Origin: Burkholderiales bacterium
GTDB lineage: Bacteria; Pseudomonadota; Gammaproteobacteria; Burkholderiales; Burkholderiaceae_D
NCBI GenBank assembly: GCA_947475815.1
Contig: CANJOT010000008.1
Coordinates: 1 to 37,133, forward strand
Length of the DNA stretch: 37,133 nucleotides
Direction: 5' to 3'
Under the pieces are notes generated by a model. That model was given only the letters and a program-made list of their open reading frames with translations, did no database searches and was not told the origin of the DNA. Of this stretch, positions 24,906-31,767 are shown one piece after another (the first letter of the stretch is position 1; each line of letters starts with the position of its first letter). The translations under genes were made by a program, and so were the position numbers.

Positions 24906-25922
24906 ATGAGCACTGATTCGAACACCAGGCACCGGTCACACCAGGGCGCGTCAGCTTGGCGCGCTTTGAGTACCGGCGCGCTGCTGCTGGCCAGCCTGAT
25001 CCTGCCCGGCACGCTTGCGCAGGCCCAGTCTTTCCCGAACAAAACCATCCGTCTGGTCGTACCCTACCCGCCAGGAGGACCCGCCGATGTGGTCGGGCGG
25101 CCACTGGTGGAATTCCTCGCGCGCGAACTCGGCCAGCCTGCCATCATTTTCAATCGCGACGGTGCCGACACCATCCTCGGCGCCGAGCTGGCCGCCAAGG
25201 CACCACCCGATGGACACACGTTGGTCCTGCTGGGCGATTCCGGTGCGATCAATACGGCGAGCGGCCGCAAGCTGCCCTACGACCTCGAACGCGACCTGAT
25301 TCCAATCACCACCGTATACACCGGGCCGCAGGTCATCATGGTGGCCGCCAACAGTCGCTTCAAAAATCTGCAGGAGATGGTGCAGTACGGCCGCGCCAAC
25401 CCCGGCAAGCTGACCTTCGCCGCATTTGGCGGGGCCAGCGCAGTGTTCTGGTCCACCGCCACCTTCCTGCAGGCCGCCGGCGTCGAGGCCCTGCACGTCC
25501 CGTATCGCGGCATGACGGTGGCACAGACCGATCTGATCGGCGGCCGCATCGACATGATCCTGGGCGGCAGTACCGCCGCCATTCCGGGCATCGTGGGCGG
25601 CAAGCTGCGCGGTCTGGCCATCATGAGCAAACAGCGCTCGCCCCTGTTGCCCGATGTACCGACCGCGATTGAGCAGGGCATTGATGCCGAAACGGCCGGC
25701 TGGTATGGCGTGTTCATGACGGCTGGCTCACCGCCTGAAGCGGTGCGCAAGGTGCACGAGGCGCTGATCCGCGCGATGGAATCGAAAGAGCTGCGTGAGA
25801 TCTACACCAAGCAGGGCGGCGCGCCGCGACCCATGAGCACCGACGAGTTCCGCGCCTTCGTGCAGTCGGAGATCAAACGCATCAAGGTGCTCATGCCCCG
25901 TTACAAGGTCAGCTTCGACTGA
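24906..25922 (+). CDS. Bug-family periplasmic substrate-binding protein
   Basis: A 338-residue TctC/Bug receptor. The start at 24906 follows AAGGAG (24894-24899); an ATG at 24876 is less well placed. The signal peptide has a long N-region, then ALSTGALLLASLILPGTLAQAQS. Mature features are IRLVVPYPPGGPADVVGRP, NRDGADTILGAELAAKAPPDG, LPYDLERDLIPITTVY and LLPDVPTAIEQG. It has no TctAB partner nearby. It continues the plus-strand cluster after a 73-bp gap and may supply the acid for the operon's CoA ligase. Confidence 0.92.
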   Translation: MSTDSNTRHRSHQGASAWRALSTGALLLASLILPGTLAQAQSFPNKTIRLVVPYPPGGPADVVGRPLVEFLARELGQPAIIFNRDGADTILGAELAAKAPPDGHTLVLLGDSGAINTASGRKLPYDLERDLIPITTVYTGPQVIMVAANSRFKNLQEMVQYGRANPGKLTFAAFGGASAVFWSTATFLQAAGVEALHVPYRGMTVAQTDLIGGRIDMILGGSTAAIPGIVGGKLRGLAIMSKQRSPLLPDVPTAIEQGIDAETAGWYGVFMTAGSPPEAVRKVHEALIRAMESKELREIYTKQGGAPRPMSTDEFRAFVQSEIKRIKVLMPRYKVSFD

Positions 25923-25958
25923 GTTTTTTCCACCGCTTGCACACCAGGATGCTTCATC

Positions 25959-26789
25959 ATGAAAATCTGGCACCAGAGTTTTACCGTACTGAGTGACCTG
26001 CCGGTCTACCGCGACCTGATCGAGGCGCGCATCCGCAAGGTCGTGCGCCCCGGTACCGAGGTCGTGCTGCACGGTCAGATTCCCGGCACCTTCTCATCCG
26101 ACTACCCGGGCACCGACCTGCGTTACCGCGCGCTGGTCTGGCTGCACGGCCTGCAATGGCTGGCCGCCGGCATCGAGGCACAAAAACAGGGCTACGACGC
26201 GATGGTGCTGGCCAGTGTGCCCAGCCCGATGATCGGCGAGATCCGCACGCTGGTCGACATCCCGGTGGTCGGCTACGGCGACACTGCCTTCCATCTCGCC
26301 GGTATGTATGGCCGGCGTGTCGGCATGCTGTTTTTCAATCCGAAGCGCGGCGACTACTGGCCCGAGCAGATCCGCGAGTGGGGTGCCGCCGAACGTTTCG
26401 CCGGCATCTCCAAGGCCGGCGTAAGTTTTGATCAGGTGGCTGCGGCGCTGGCCGACCGTTCGAAACGCGCCGAAGTGATCGACACCATCTGCGCCACCGC
26501 CGAACGGATGATCGAAGAGAAAGGCATCGACGTCATCGTGCCCGGCGAAATGCCGATGAGCCTGCTGCTGGCCGAAGAAGGAATCTCGGCCATCGGCGGT
26601 GCGACCGTAATCGATGGCATCGGCACCTGCTTCAAGATGGCCGAGACCATGTACGACCTGAAACAGTCTTCAGGCATGGTGTCGAGCGAACGCGGCTACT
26701 ACCACGACCGCCCGCCGCCCGAACGTGTGGCGCAGGTGTTGAAGTTCTATGGACTCGATCAGTTGGGCAGTCGCATCCCGGAGGGTTGA
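25959..26789 (+). CDS. Asp/Glu/hydantoin racemase-family protein without catalytic cysteines
   Basis: A 276-residue protein of the Asp/Glu/hydantoin racemase superfamily, which has a pseudo-twofold fold with two catalytic cysteines. Here the first half reads YDAMVLASVPSPMIGEI, placing Ser86 where the first Cys is expected. The second half reads IDVIVPGEMPMSLLLAE, placing Glu197 where the second Cys is expected. The surrounding family features remain (DIPVVGYGDTAFHLAGMYGRRVGML; ATVIDGIGTCFKMAE). It is therefore probably not a two-cysteine racemase; an isomerase, decarboxylase or hydrolase activity is possible. It follows the Bug gene by 36 bp and converges on the amidohydrolase gene. Confidence 0.82.
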   Translation: MKIWHQSFTVLSDLPVYRDLIEARIRKVVRPGTEVVLHGQIPGTFSSDYPGTDLRYRALVWLHGLQWLAAGIEAQKQGYDAMVLASVPSPMIGEIRTLVDIPVVGYGDTAFHLAGMYGRRVGMLFFNPKRGDYWPEQIREWGAAERFAGISKAGVSFDQVAAALADRSKRAEVIDTICATAERMIEEKGIDVIVPGEMPMSLLLAEEGISAIGGATVIDGIGTCFKMAETMYDLKQSSGMVSSERGYYHDRPPPERVAQVLKFYGLDQLGSRIPEG

Positions 26790-26801
26790 AGCCGCGACCG
26801 A

Positions 26802-28004
26802 TCAGAGCGCTGCCGGCGCGGGCGCAAGCGCGCGGCCACGCAGCAGCACGAGTTCAATGTTGCGCAGTGCGCACAGATCCTCCAGCGGATTGCCGCGCAC
26901 CGCAATCACATCGGCGCGCTGGCCGGGCGCGAGCGAACCGCCATCGGCGAGGCCGAGGATCTGCGCGTTGACGCTGGTCGCGGCCGCAATCGCTGCGACC
27001 GGAGACAGGCCGCACTCGGCCAGCAGGATGATTTCACCGACGATGGCGTCGTGCGCAATGCACGGGCCGCCACCATCGGTGCCGGCGCCGATGCACACGC
27101 CGGCCTCCAGGGCCAGCACCATGGCCTGACGCGAAGCCGCCCAGGCGATAGCGGCCTTGGCCTGCACATCATGCGGCAAACGCAGCTCGGCGGGCGGATG
27201 CGCCAGCAGCCGGTAGGTCAACAGGGTGGGCACCAGAAAGATGCCGCGTGCGGCCATCTCGGCGGCGAGTTCGACGGTCAGAAAATTGCCGTGTTCAATG
27301 CAGTCAACCCCGGCACGCACCGAGGCGCGTATGCCATGGAGCCCGATCGCATGGACCGCCACGCGCAGCCCAAGACGATGCGCCTCTTCAACCGCGACAT
27401 CAAGCTCGGCCTGCGTGAACTGCACGGCATCGACGCCGGCGCCGGCATTCGACACCTGACCGCTGACCATCAGCTTGATGAAATCCGCGCCCGCTTTTGC
27501 ATGCAGACGCACCTGTTTGCGCATGCCCTCGACGCCATCGACTTCCTGGCCCAGCACATTGAACCTGCGGCCATACCCACCGGTAATGGTGAGCTGCGTG
27601 TCGCAGGTGATGATGCGCGGAATGTCGAGCACGCCGGCCAGGCCGGCGTCGCGCAGGGTCGGCATGATGCCGGCGGAGGCGCCCATGTCGCGCAGACCAG
27701 TGATGCCGGCACGCAGACAGGCCGCAGCCCGCTGCGCAGTGCGCAGCAGCGTCATGCCAGATGTTTCGGTTTCAACCAGACCGCGCGGACGCGCCGAGGC
27801 GTCATCGACCATGTGCACGTGGGCATCGATCAGGCCAGGCAGCAGGGTACAGCCGGGCAGGTTGACGATCCGCACATCACCAGTAAGCGCGGCGACCGGC
27901 ACGATGGCCTCGATCCGGCCATCGGCCACCACCAGGGCGTGGCCCTCGATGGCGGCACCACGCACACCATCGATGATGCGCGCAGCCCGGTAGGCAGTCT
28001 TCAT
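26802..28004 (-). CDS. Metal-dependent amidohydrolase (imidazolonepropionase/prolidase-like)
   Basis: A 400-residue amidohydrolase-superfamily hydrolase. The metal-site pattern is complete: His62 and His64 in LLPGLIDAHVHM, Lys177 (candidate carboxylated bridge) in DFIKLMVSG, His218 in RVAVHAIG, His238 in VDCIEHGNF and Asp310 in GAGTDGGGPC. A two-metal site is expected. The flanking beta-sandwich is formed by the first 50 and the last 70 residues (ADVIAVRGNPLEDLCAL). It follows the Bug receptor at 28012 by 7 bp on the same strand and probably shares its promoter and operator. The substrate is unknown, perhaps an amide or lactam. Confidence 0.9.
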   Translation of the reverse strand: MKTAYRAARIIDGVRGAAIEGHALVVADGRIEAIVPVAALTGDVRIVNLPGCTLLPGLIDAHVHMVDDASARPRGLVETETSGMTLLRTAQRAAACLRAGITGLRDMGASAGIMPTLRDAGLAGVLDIPRIITCDTQLTITGGYGRRFNVLGQEVDGVEGMRKQVRLHAKAGADFIKLMVSGQVSNAGAGVDAVQFTQAELDVAVEEAHRLGLRVAVHAIGLHGIRASVRAGVDCIEHGNFLTVELAAEMAARGIFLVPTLLTYRLLAHPPAELRLPHDVQAKAAIAWAASRQAMVLALEAGVCIGAGTDGGGPCIAHDAIVGEIILLAECGLSPVAAIAAATSVNAQILGLADGGSLAPGQRADVIAVRGNPLEDLCALRNIELVLLRGRALAPAPAAL

Positions 28005-28011
28005 GATCTGC

Positions 28012-28989
28012 TTATTTGGCCAGCAAGCCTGCGTCGCGCAGAATCGGAAAGTAGGTCTCGCGTTCGGCGTTGATCATCTCGGCAGCGTCCTTGCCGTCGA
28101 TGTAGTACATGGCCTGCTTCATTTTGGCGAACTCGGCCTTGATTTTTTCATCGGCCACCACCTGACGGATCGCGTCATGCAGCTTGCGCGCCACCTCAGG
28201 CGGCGTGCCGCGTGGCGCGAAAATGATACCGATGGGTACCTGAATGGGCACCTTGTAGCCTTCATCTTCAAAGGTCGGCACATTCGGAAAATTGGAGGAG
28301 CGCTGCTTGGCAAAGGTCACCAGCGCACGCAGCTTGCCGGATTCCATCTGCGGCGCAGCCGCGACTTCGGTCACCGAACCCATCTGCAGATGGCCGCCAA
28401 GAATGGCCGTAACCAGCTCGGCATCGCCCTTGTACTGAATGTCGGTGAGCTTGATGCCGGCAACCTTGGAAAACACCGTCGGCGCCATGAAGGTCACCGA
28501 GCCTTTGCCGAGGTGACCATAATCGACGTCCCGCCCGGCCTTGATCGCCGCGACCAGATCCTTCAGCGTCTTGTAGGGAAAATCAGCGCGCACCACCAGC
28601 ATCTGCGGCGACATCTGCCAGCCGATCAGCGGTACCAGATCGTCAGCCTTGTAGGGCGTGGCCTGCAGCAGCGGCGTGGTCGAAAATGCGCCCTGGTAGA
28701 AATGCCCGATGGTATAACCGTCAGCACTCGCCTTGGCTACCGCATTGGCGGCAATCGTCTGGGCCGCGCCCGGTCGTGCCGAAACGATCACCGGCACGTT
28801 GAGCAACTTCGACAGGCCATCGGCCAGCACCCGCACCGAGATGTCCGTCTGGCCACCCAGGGCCAGACCATGCAACAGCGTGATCGGCTTGTTCGGAAAG
28901 CCCGACTGGGCGTGGGCCGGCAAAGCGCCGGCCAGGCAACTGGCAGCGGCCAGTGTGGCCAGCGTGCGTGTGATCGATTTTTTTATCAT
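28012..28989 (-). CDS. Bug-family periplasmic substrate-binding protein
   Basis: A 325-residue TctC/Bug receptor. Start 28989 (MIKKSITRTLATLAAASCLAG) has GGAGA just before it; an ATG 21 bp upstream is worse placed. The signal peptide ends at LPAHAQS. Receptor features are PITLLHGLALGGQTDISVRV, SARPGAAQTIAANAVAKASADG and FPNVPTFEDEGY. No TctAB genes accompany it. It is the first gene of a two-gene unit with the amidohydrolase and is preceded by a promoter and the second IclR-type operator. Confidence 0.92.
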   Translation of the reverse strand: MIKKSITRTLATLAAASCLAGALPAHAQSGFPNKPITLLHGLALGGQTDISVRVLADGLSKLLNVPVIVSARPGAAQTIAANAVAKASADGYTIGHFYQGAFSTTPLLQATPYKADDLVPLIGWQMSPQMLVVRADFPYKTLKDLVAAIKAGRDVDYGHLGKGSVTFMAPTVFSKVAGIKLTDIQYKGDAELVTAILGGHLQMGSVTEVAAAPQMESGKLRALVTFAKQRSSNFPNVPTFEDEGYKVPIQVPIGIIFAPRGTPPEVARKLHDAIRQVVADEKIKAEFAKMKQAMYYIDGKDAAEMINAERETYFPILRDAGLLAK

Positions 28990-29083
28990 GTCGTCTCCGG
29001 GAATAAACATCAGCAGGTTCAGGCGCCTCTCGATGCGGCTCGGTCTTGTTCCAGGTCCCGATTGCTTGAGTGCGCAGGTTTCA

Positions 29084-29113
29084 TTATTCGCATAGCAAAT
29101 GACTTACTCGCAT
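29084..29113 (-). promoter_or_regulatory. Bipartite IclR-type operator, copy 2
   Basis: On the minus strand ATGCGAGTAAG is followed by a sequence ending TTTGCTATGCGAATAA. On the plus strand the core is TTATTCGCATAGCAAATGA (29084-29102). It matches copy 1 at 18694-18723 at 24 of 30 positions, with identical spacing and orientation to its gene. A perfect 12-bp palindrome CTCGCATGCGAG (29107-29118) overlaps the upstream half. It lies 7 bp downstream of the -10 box and 94 bp before the Bug start. Confidence 0.65.
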
Positions 29114-29120
29114 GCGAGCC

Positions 29121-29149
29121 AGTATATCCGGCAGGGAACAGTGGTGCAA
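29121..29149 (-). promoter_or_regulatory. Sigma70-type promoter of the Bug/amidohydrolase unit
   Basis: On the minus strand TTGCAC (29149-29144), a 17-bp spacer and TATACT (29126-29121). The arrangement (17-bp spacer, then operator at the transcription start) is the same as at the 18.8-kb operon. Confidence 0.65.
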
Positions 29150-29282
29150 TCGTGGTCGAGAGTGGGCGGTCAGCGGAAAAACCAGCGTATGCAATAGGGC
29201 AGGAAATTCTCGCAGACGCTGTTGCAACAATGCCCGAGTCTGGTGATACGGGTCCCGCAGGCATCGCAGCCCCCTTTGCAGG

Positions 29283-29304
29283 ATGATATTGCCCGCAGTA
29301 TCAT
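29283..29304. promoter_or_regulatory. Inverted repeat upstream of hicA
   Basis: ATGATA (29283-29288) and TATCAT (29299-29304) form a perfect inverted repeat with a 10-bp centre, just before the hicA start. HicB antitoxins with a ribbon-helix-helix domain repress their own promoters through such sites, so this is a candidate operator. Confidence 0.45.
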
Positions 29305-29311
29305 TGCCACG

Positions 29312-29539
29312 ATGAACTCTGCCACCAAATTGCTGCTCGCCATGCGACAGAATCCGCTTGATTGGCAGATTTCACAGCTTCAGACCGTGGCCCGGCAGAA
29401 CGGCATTGACTGGCGACACGAGGGTACGAGCCATTGTATTTTCGTGCGCGCAGATGGCAGGACTCTCCCGGTTCCGGCGCATCGCCCGATCAAGCCGATT
29501 TACGTAAAAAAATTTATTGAACTCGTTGAGGGAGCATGA
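29312..29539 (+). CDS. hicA: HicA-type toxin (mRNA interferase)
   Basis: A 75-residue HicA toxin, a small dsRBD-like fold that cleaves mRNA. The start at 29312 gives MNSATKLLLAMRQNPLDWQI. The family pattern is present: NGIDWRHEGTSHCIFVR with catalytic His41, then TLPVPAHRPIKPIYVKKFIELVE. It is about 15-20 residues longer at the N-terminus than minimal HicA proteins, as in some chromosomal forms. hicB starts 3 bp after the stop, so the two are one unit. An inverted repeat precedes the gene. Confidence 0.88.
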   Translation: MNSATKLLLAMRQNPLDWQISQLQTVARQNGIDWRHEGTSHCIFVRADGRTLPVPAHRPIKPIYVKKFIELVEGA

Positions 29540-29542
29540 AGC

Positions 29543-29902
29543 GTGAGCAAACTGACTGACTATCCATTCGAGGTTCGGCCTCTCACCGCAGAGGACGGCG
29601 GTGGCTTTCTCATCTCCTATCCGGACTTTTCGGATTGCATTTCAGATGGCGAGACCATCGAAGAGGCACTGCACAATGGACAGGATGCCCTCAAGCAGAC
29701 CATCGCCGCGCTGAAGGCCCGGGGCCTGCCCATTCCTTTAGCGAACAGCGGTGGAGTTGCCTCGGGAAAATTTGTTGCCCGCGTCCCGAAAACCCTCCAT
29801 GCACAACTGACCCGTAGCGCCAAAACAGAGGGTGTGTCGCTCAATACCCTGGTCGTCAGCTTGATTGCCCAAGGACTGGGTCGCAAAGAAGGGCATGCAT
29901 AA
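29543..29902 (+). CDS. hicB: HicB-type antitoxin
   Basis: A 119-residue HicB antitoxin that neutralises HicA and represses the operon. The N-terminal HicB fold is visible (YPFEVRPLTAEDGGGFLISYPDFSDCISDGETIEEALHNGQDALKQTIAALKARG). The C-terminal segment (VPKTLHAQLTRSAKTEGVSLNTLVVSLIAQGL) is a ribbon-helix-helix DNA-binding domain. The start codon is GTG, with GAGGGAG upstream inside the end of hicA. The stop lies 6 bp from the convergent ribE end. Confidence 0.9.
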   Translation: MSKLTDYPFEVRPLTAEDGGGFLISYPDFSDCISDGETIEEALHNGQDALKQTIAALKARGLPIPLANSGGVASGKFVARVPKTLHAQLTRSAKTEGVSLNTLVVSLIAQGLGRKEGHA

Positions 29903-29908
29903 GCCGGG

Positions 29909-30535
29909 TCACAAGGGCTTGCCCCCACCCGATGCCGTCAAGATCCTCTCGCAATAACGCGCCAGCAAATCAATTTCCAGATTGACCCCGCTGCCCGGCT
30001 TGAGGTGCTTGAGGCTGGTGGCCATGATGGTGTGCGGGATCAGGTTGATGGAGATGTCGGTCCCGTCGGCCAGATCTTCGACGCTGTTGACCGTCAGGCT
30101 CACGCCGTTGATCGTGACCGAGCCCTTGAAGGCGAGGTACTTGCCGAGCGCGGCCGGGGCGCGCACCACCAGGGTCCAGGATTCGCCGGTGGGCTCGAAG
30201 CGCACCACCTTGCCGATGCCATCGACATGGCCCGATACCAGATGACCGCCAAGGCGGTCGGCCAGGGTCAGGGCTTTTTCGAGATTGACCTCGCCGGGCT
30301 GATCGAGGCCGACCGTGCAGCGCAGGCTTTCGCGCGACACATCGACCTTGAAAGCCGCTGCGTCTTTGGCGGTCACGGTCATGCAGGCACCGTTGATGGC
30401 GATGCTGTCGCCGAGCTGCACGTCGTCGAGGCTCAAGGCGCCGCGTTCGATGTTCAGGCGCACGCCGGCCAACGCATCGCCGAGGGCTTCAATGTGGGTG
30501 ATGCGGCCGACGGCCGCGACGATTCCGGTAAACAT
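29909..30535 (-). CDS. ribE: Riboflavin synthase, alpha chain
   Basis: Riboflavin synthase dismutates two 6,7-dimethyl-8-ribityllumazine molecules into riboflavin and the pyrimidine precursor. The 208-residue protein has the classic MFTGIVAAVGRI start and two lumazine-binding repeats: the first with NGACMTVTAKDAAAFKVDVSRESLR, the second beginning HLVSGHVDGIGKV, with INGVSLTVNSVED. GGAGAG precedes the ATG. It follows ribD by 40 bp. In related bacteria the next gene is ribBA, which here lies about 23 kb away at 6547. Confidence 0.95.
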   Translation of the reverse strand: MFTGIVAAVGRITHIEALGDALAGVRLNIERGALSLDDVQLGDSIAINGACMTVTAKDAAAFKVDVSRESLRCTVGLDQPGEVNLEKALTLADRLGGHLVSGHVDGIGKVVRFEPTGESWTLVVRAPAALGKYLAFKGSVTINGVSLTVNSVEDLADGTDISINLIPHTIMATSLKHLKPGSGVNLEIDLLARYCERILTASGGGKPL

Positions 30536-30575
30536 CTGGTGCTCTCCGCTGGTTCAGATAAGGATCAAATTCCGT

Positions 30576-31667
30576 TCAGACAAAACGCGCCAGAATGCGC
30601 AGGTCGTCGCCAATACGCTCGACCTCGTGAAACTGCAGCTTGTGGCGCGCCTCAAGTTGCGTGGTGGCCGGCAGGTCAAACAGCGGCATGGCATCGCCAA
30701 GCAGGCTGGGCGCGACATACATCAGCAGCTCGTCGACCACGCCGGCGCGGATCAGCGCACCACCAAGCTTGCTGCCGGCCTCGACATGCAGTTCGTTGAT
30801 GGCGCGCCGGCCGAGTTCGTCAACCATGGCGACCAGATCAACCTTGTGTTCGCCATTGGGCAGATACACCACTTCGCAACCGTGATCGGTCAGCATGCTT
30901 TCCTTGCCGGGATCGCGACGCGCGCAGAACACCAGCAGGCCACCGCGGCGCACGAGCCTGGTGTCCAGGCCGATCTGCAGGCGGCTGTCGACCAGTACCG
31001 CCGGCGGCTGGCGCGGGGTGCTGACTGCGCGCACGGTCAGCGCAGGATTGTCGCGCAGCACCGTGCCAATGCCGGTGAGCACGGCGCAGGCACGGGCGCG
31101 CCAGGCGTGGCCGTCGGCGCGCGCGGGAGCGGCGGTGATCCACTGGCTCTCGCCGTTGTGCAGAGCCGGATGGCCATCAAGGCTGGTGGCGCTTTTCAGA
31201 CGCAGCCACGGCCGGCCACGGGTCATGCGCGACACGAAACCGATGTTCAGTTCGCGTGCCTCGCGCTCGAGCAGGCCACAGCGCACTTCAATGCCGGCCT
31301 CGCGCAGAGCATTCAGGCCACTGCCGGATACGCGCGGATTGGGATCTTCCATCGCGGCAATCACCCTCGCCGGACGCGCTTCGATGAGGGCGTTGACACA
31401 CGGTGGTGTGCGGCCAAAATGGCTGCAGGGCTCGAGCGTCACGTAGACGGTCGCACCGTCCACCGGCACGCCGCGGCGGCGCGCATCGGCCAGGGCCTCG
31501 ATCTCGGCGTGGTTCTGGCCGGCCGGCTGGGTAAAGCCCTCACCGATGACGCGTTCACCCTGAACGATGACACAACCGACCCGTGGATTGGGAGTCGTGG
31601 TGTACAGACCGCGGCTGGCCAGGCTCAGGGCGGCGCGCATGTATTGATGGTCTTCGGGGCTGAACAT
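30576..31667 (-). CDS. ribD: Bifunctional diaminohydroxyphosphoribosylaminopyrimidine deaminase / 5-amino-6-(5-phosphoribosylamino)uracil reductase
   Basis: RibD carries out the deamination and ribosyl-reduction steps of riboflavin synthesis. Start 31667 gives MFSPEDHQYMRAALSLA and 363 residues; an earlier ATG would add 14 residues without a better ribosome site. The deaminase domain shows NPRVGCVIV, the zinc motif NHAEIEAL and TLEPCSHFGRTPPC. The reductase domain (about 145-363) contains RPWLRLKSATSLDG, ESQWITAAPARADGHAWR and HVEAGSKLGGALIRAGVVDEL. It lies upstream of ribE on the minus strand. Confidence 0.95.
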   Translation of the reverse strand: MFSPEDHQYMRAALSLASRGLYTTTPNPRVGCVIVQGERVIGEGFTQPAGQNHAEIEALADARRRGVPVDGATVYVTLEPCSHFGRTPPCVNALIEARPARVIAAMEDPNPRVSGSGLNALREAGIEVRCGLLEREARELNIGFVSRMTRGRPWLRLKSATSLDGHPALHNGESQWITAAPARADGHAWRARACAVLTGIGTVLRDNPALTVRAVSTPRQPPAVLVDSRLQIGLDTRLVRRGGLLVFCARRDPGKESMLTDHGCEVVYLPNGEHKVDLVAMVDELGRRAINELHVEAGSKLGGALIRAGVVDELLMYVAPSLLGDAMPLFDLPATTQLEARHKLQFHEVERIGDDLRILARFV

Positions 31668-31767
31668 GGATGCAGGGCAGGCAAGATTGTGGCAAAGCGC
31701 TGTTGCCATTGTACCGGCTTGCGCCAGAGCGCTGGCCGGCCGCAGCGGCGCCGGGCTGCCCCGGACG

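Noticed and set aside
6548-29908. Attachment sites or insertion-sequence ends at the edges of the catabolic block
   Set aside because: I compared both edges by eye and saw no direct repeats, integrase, transposase or tRNA gene.
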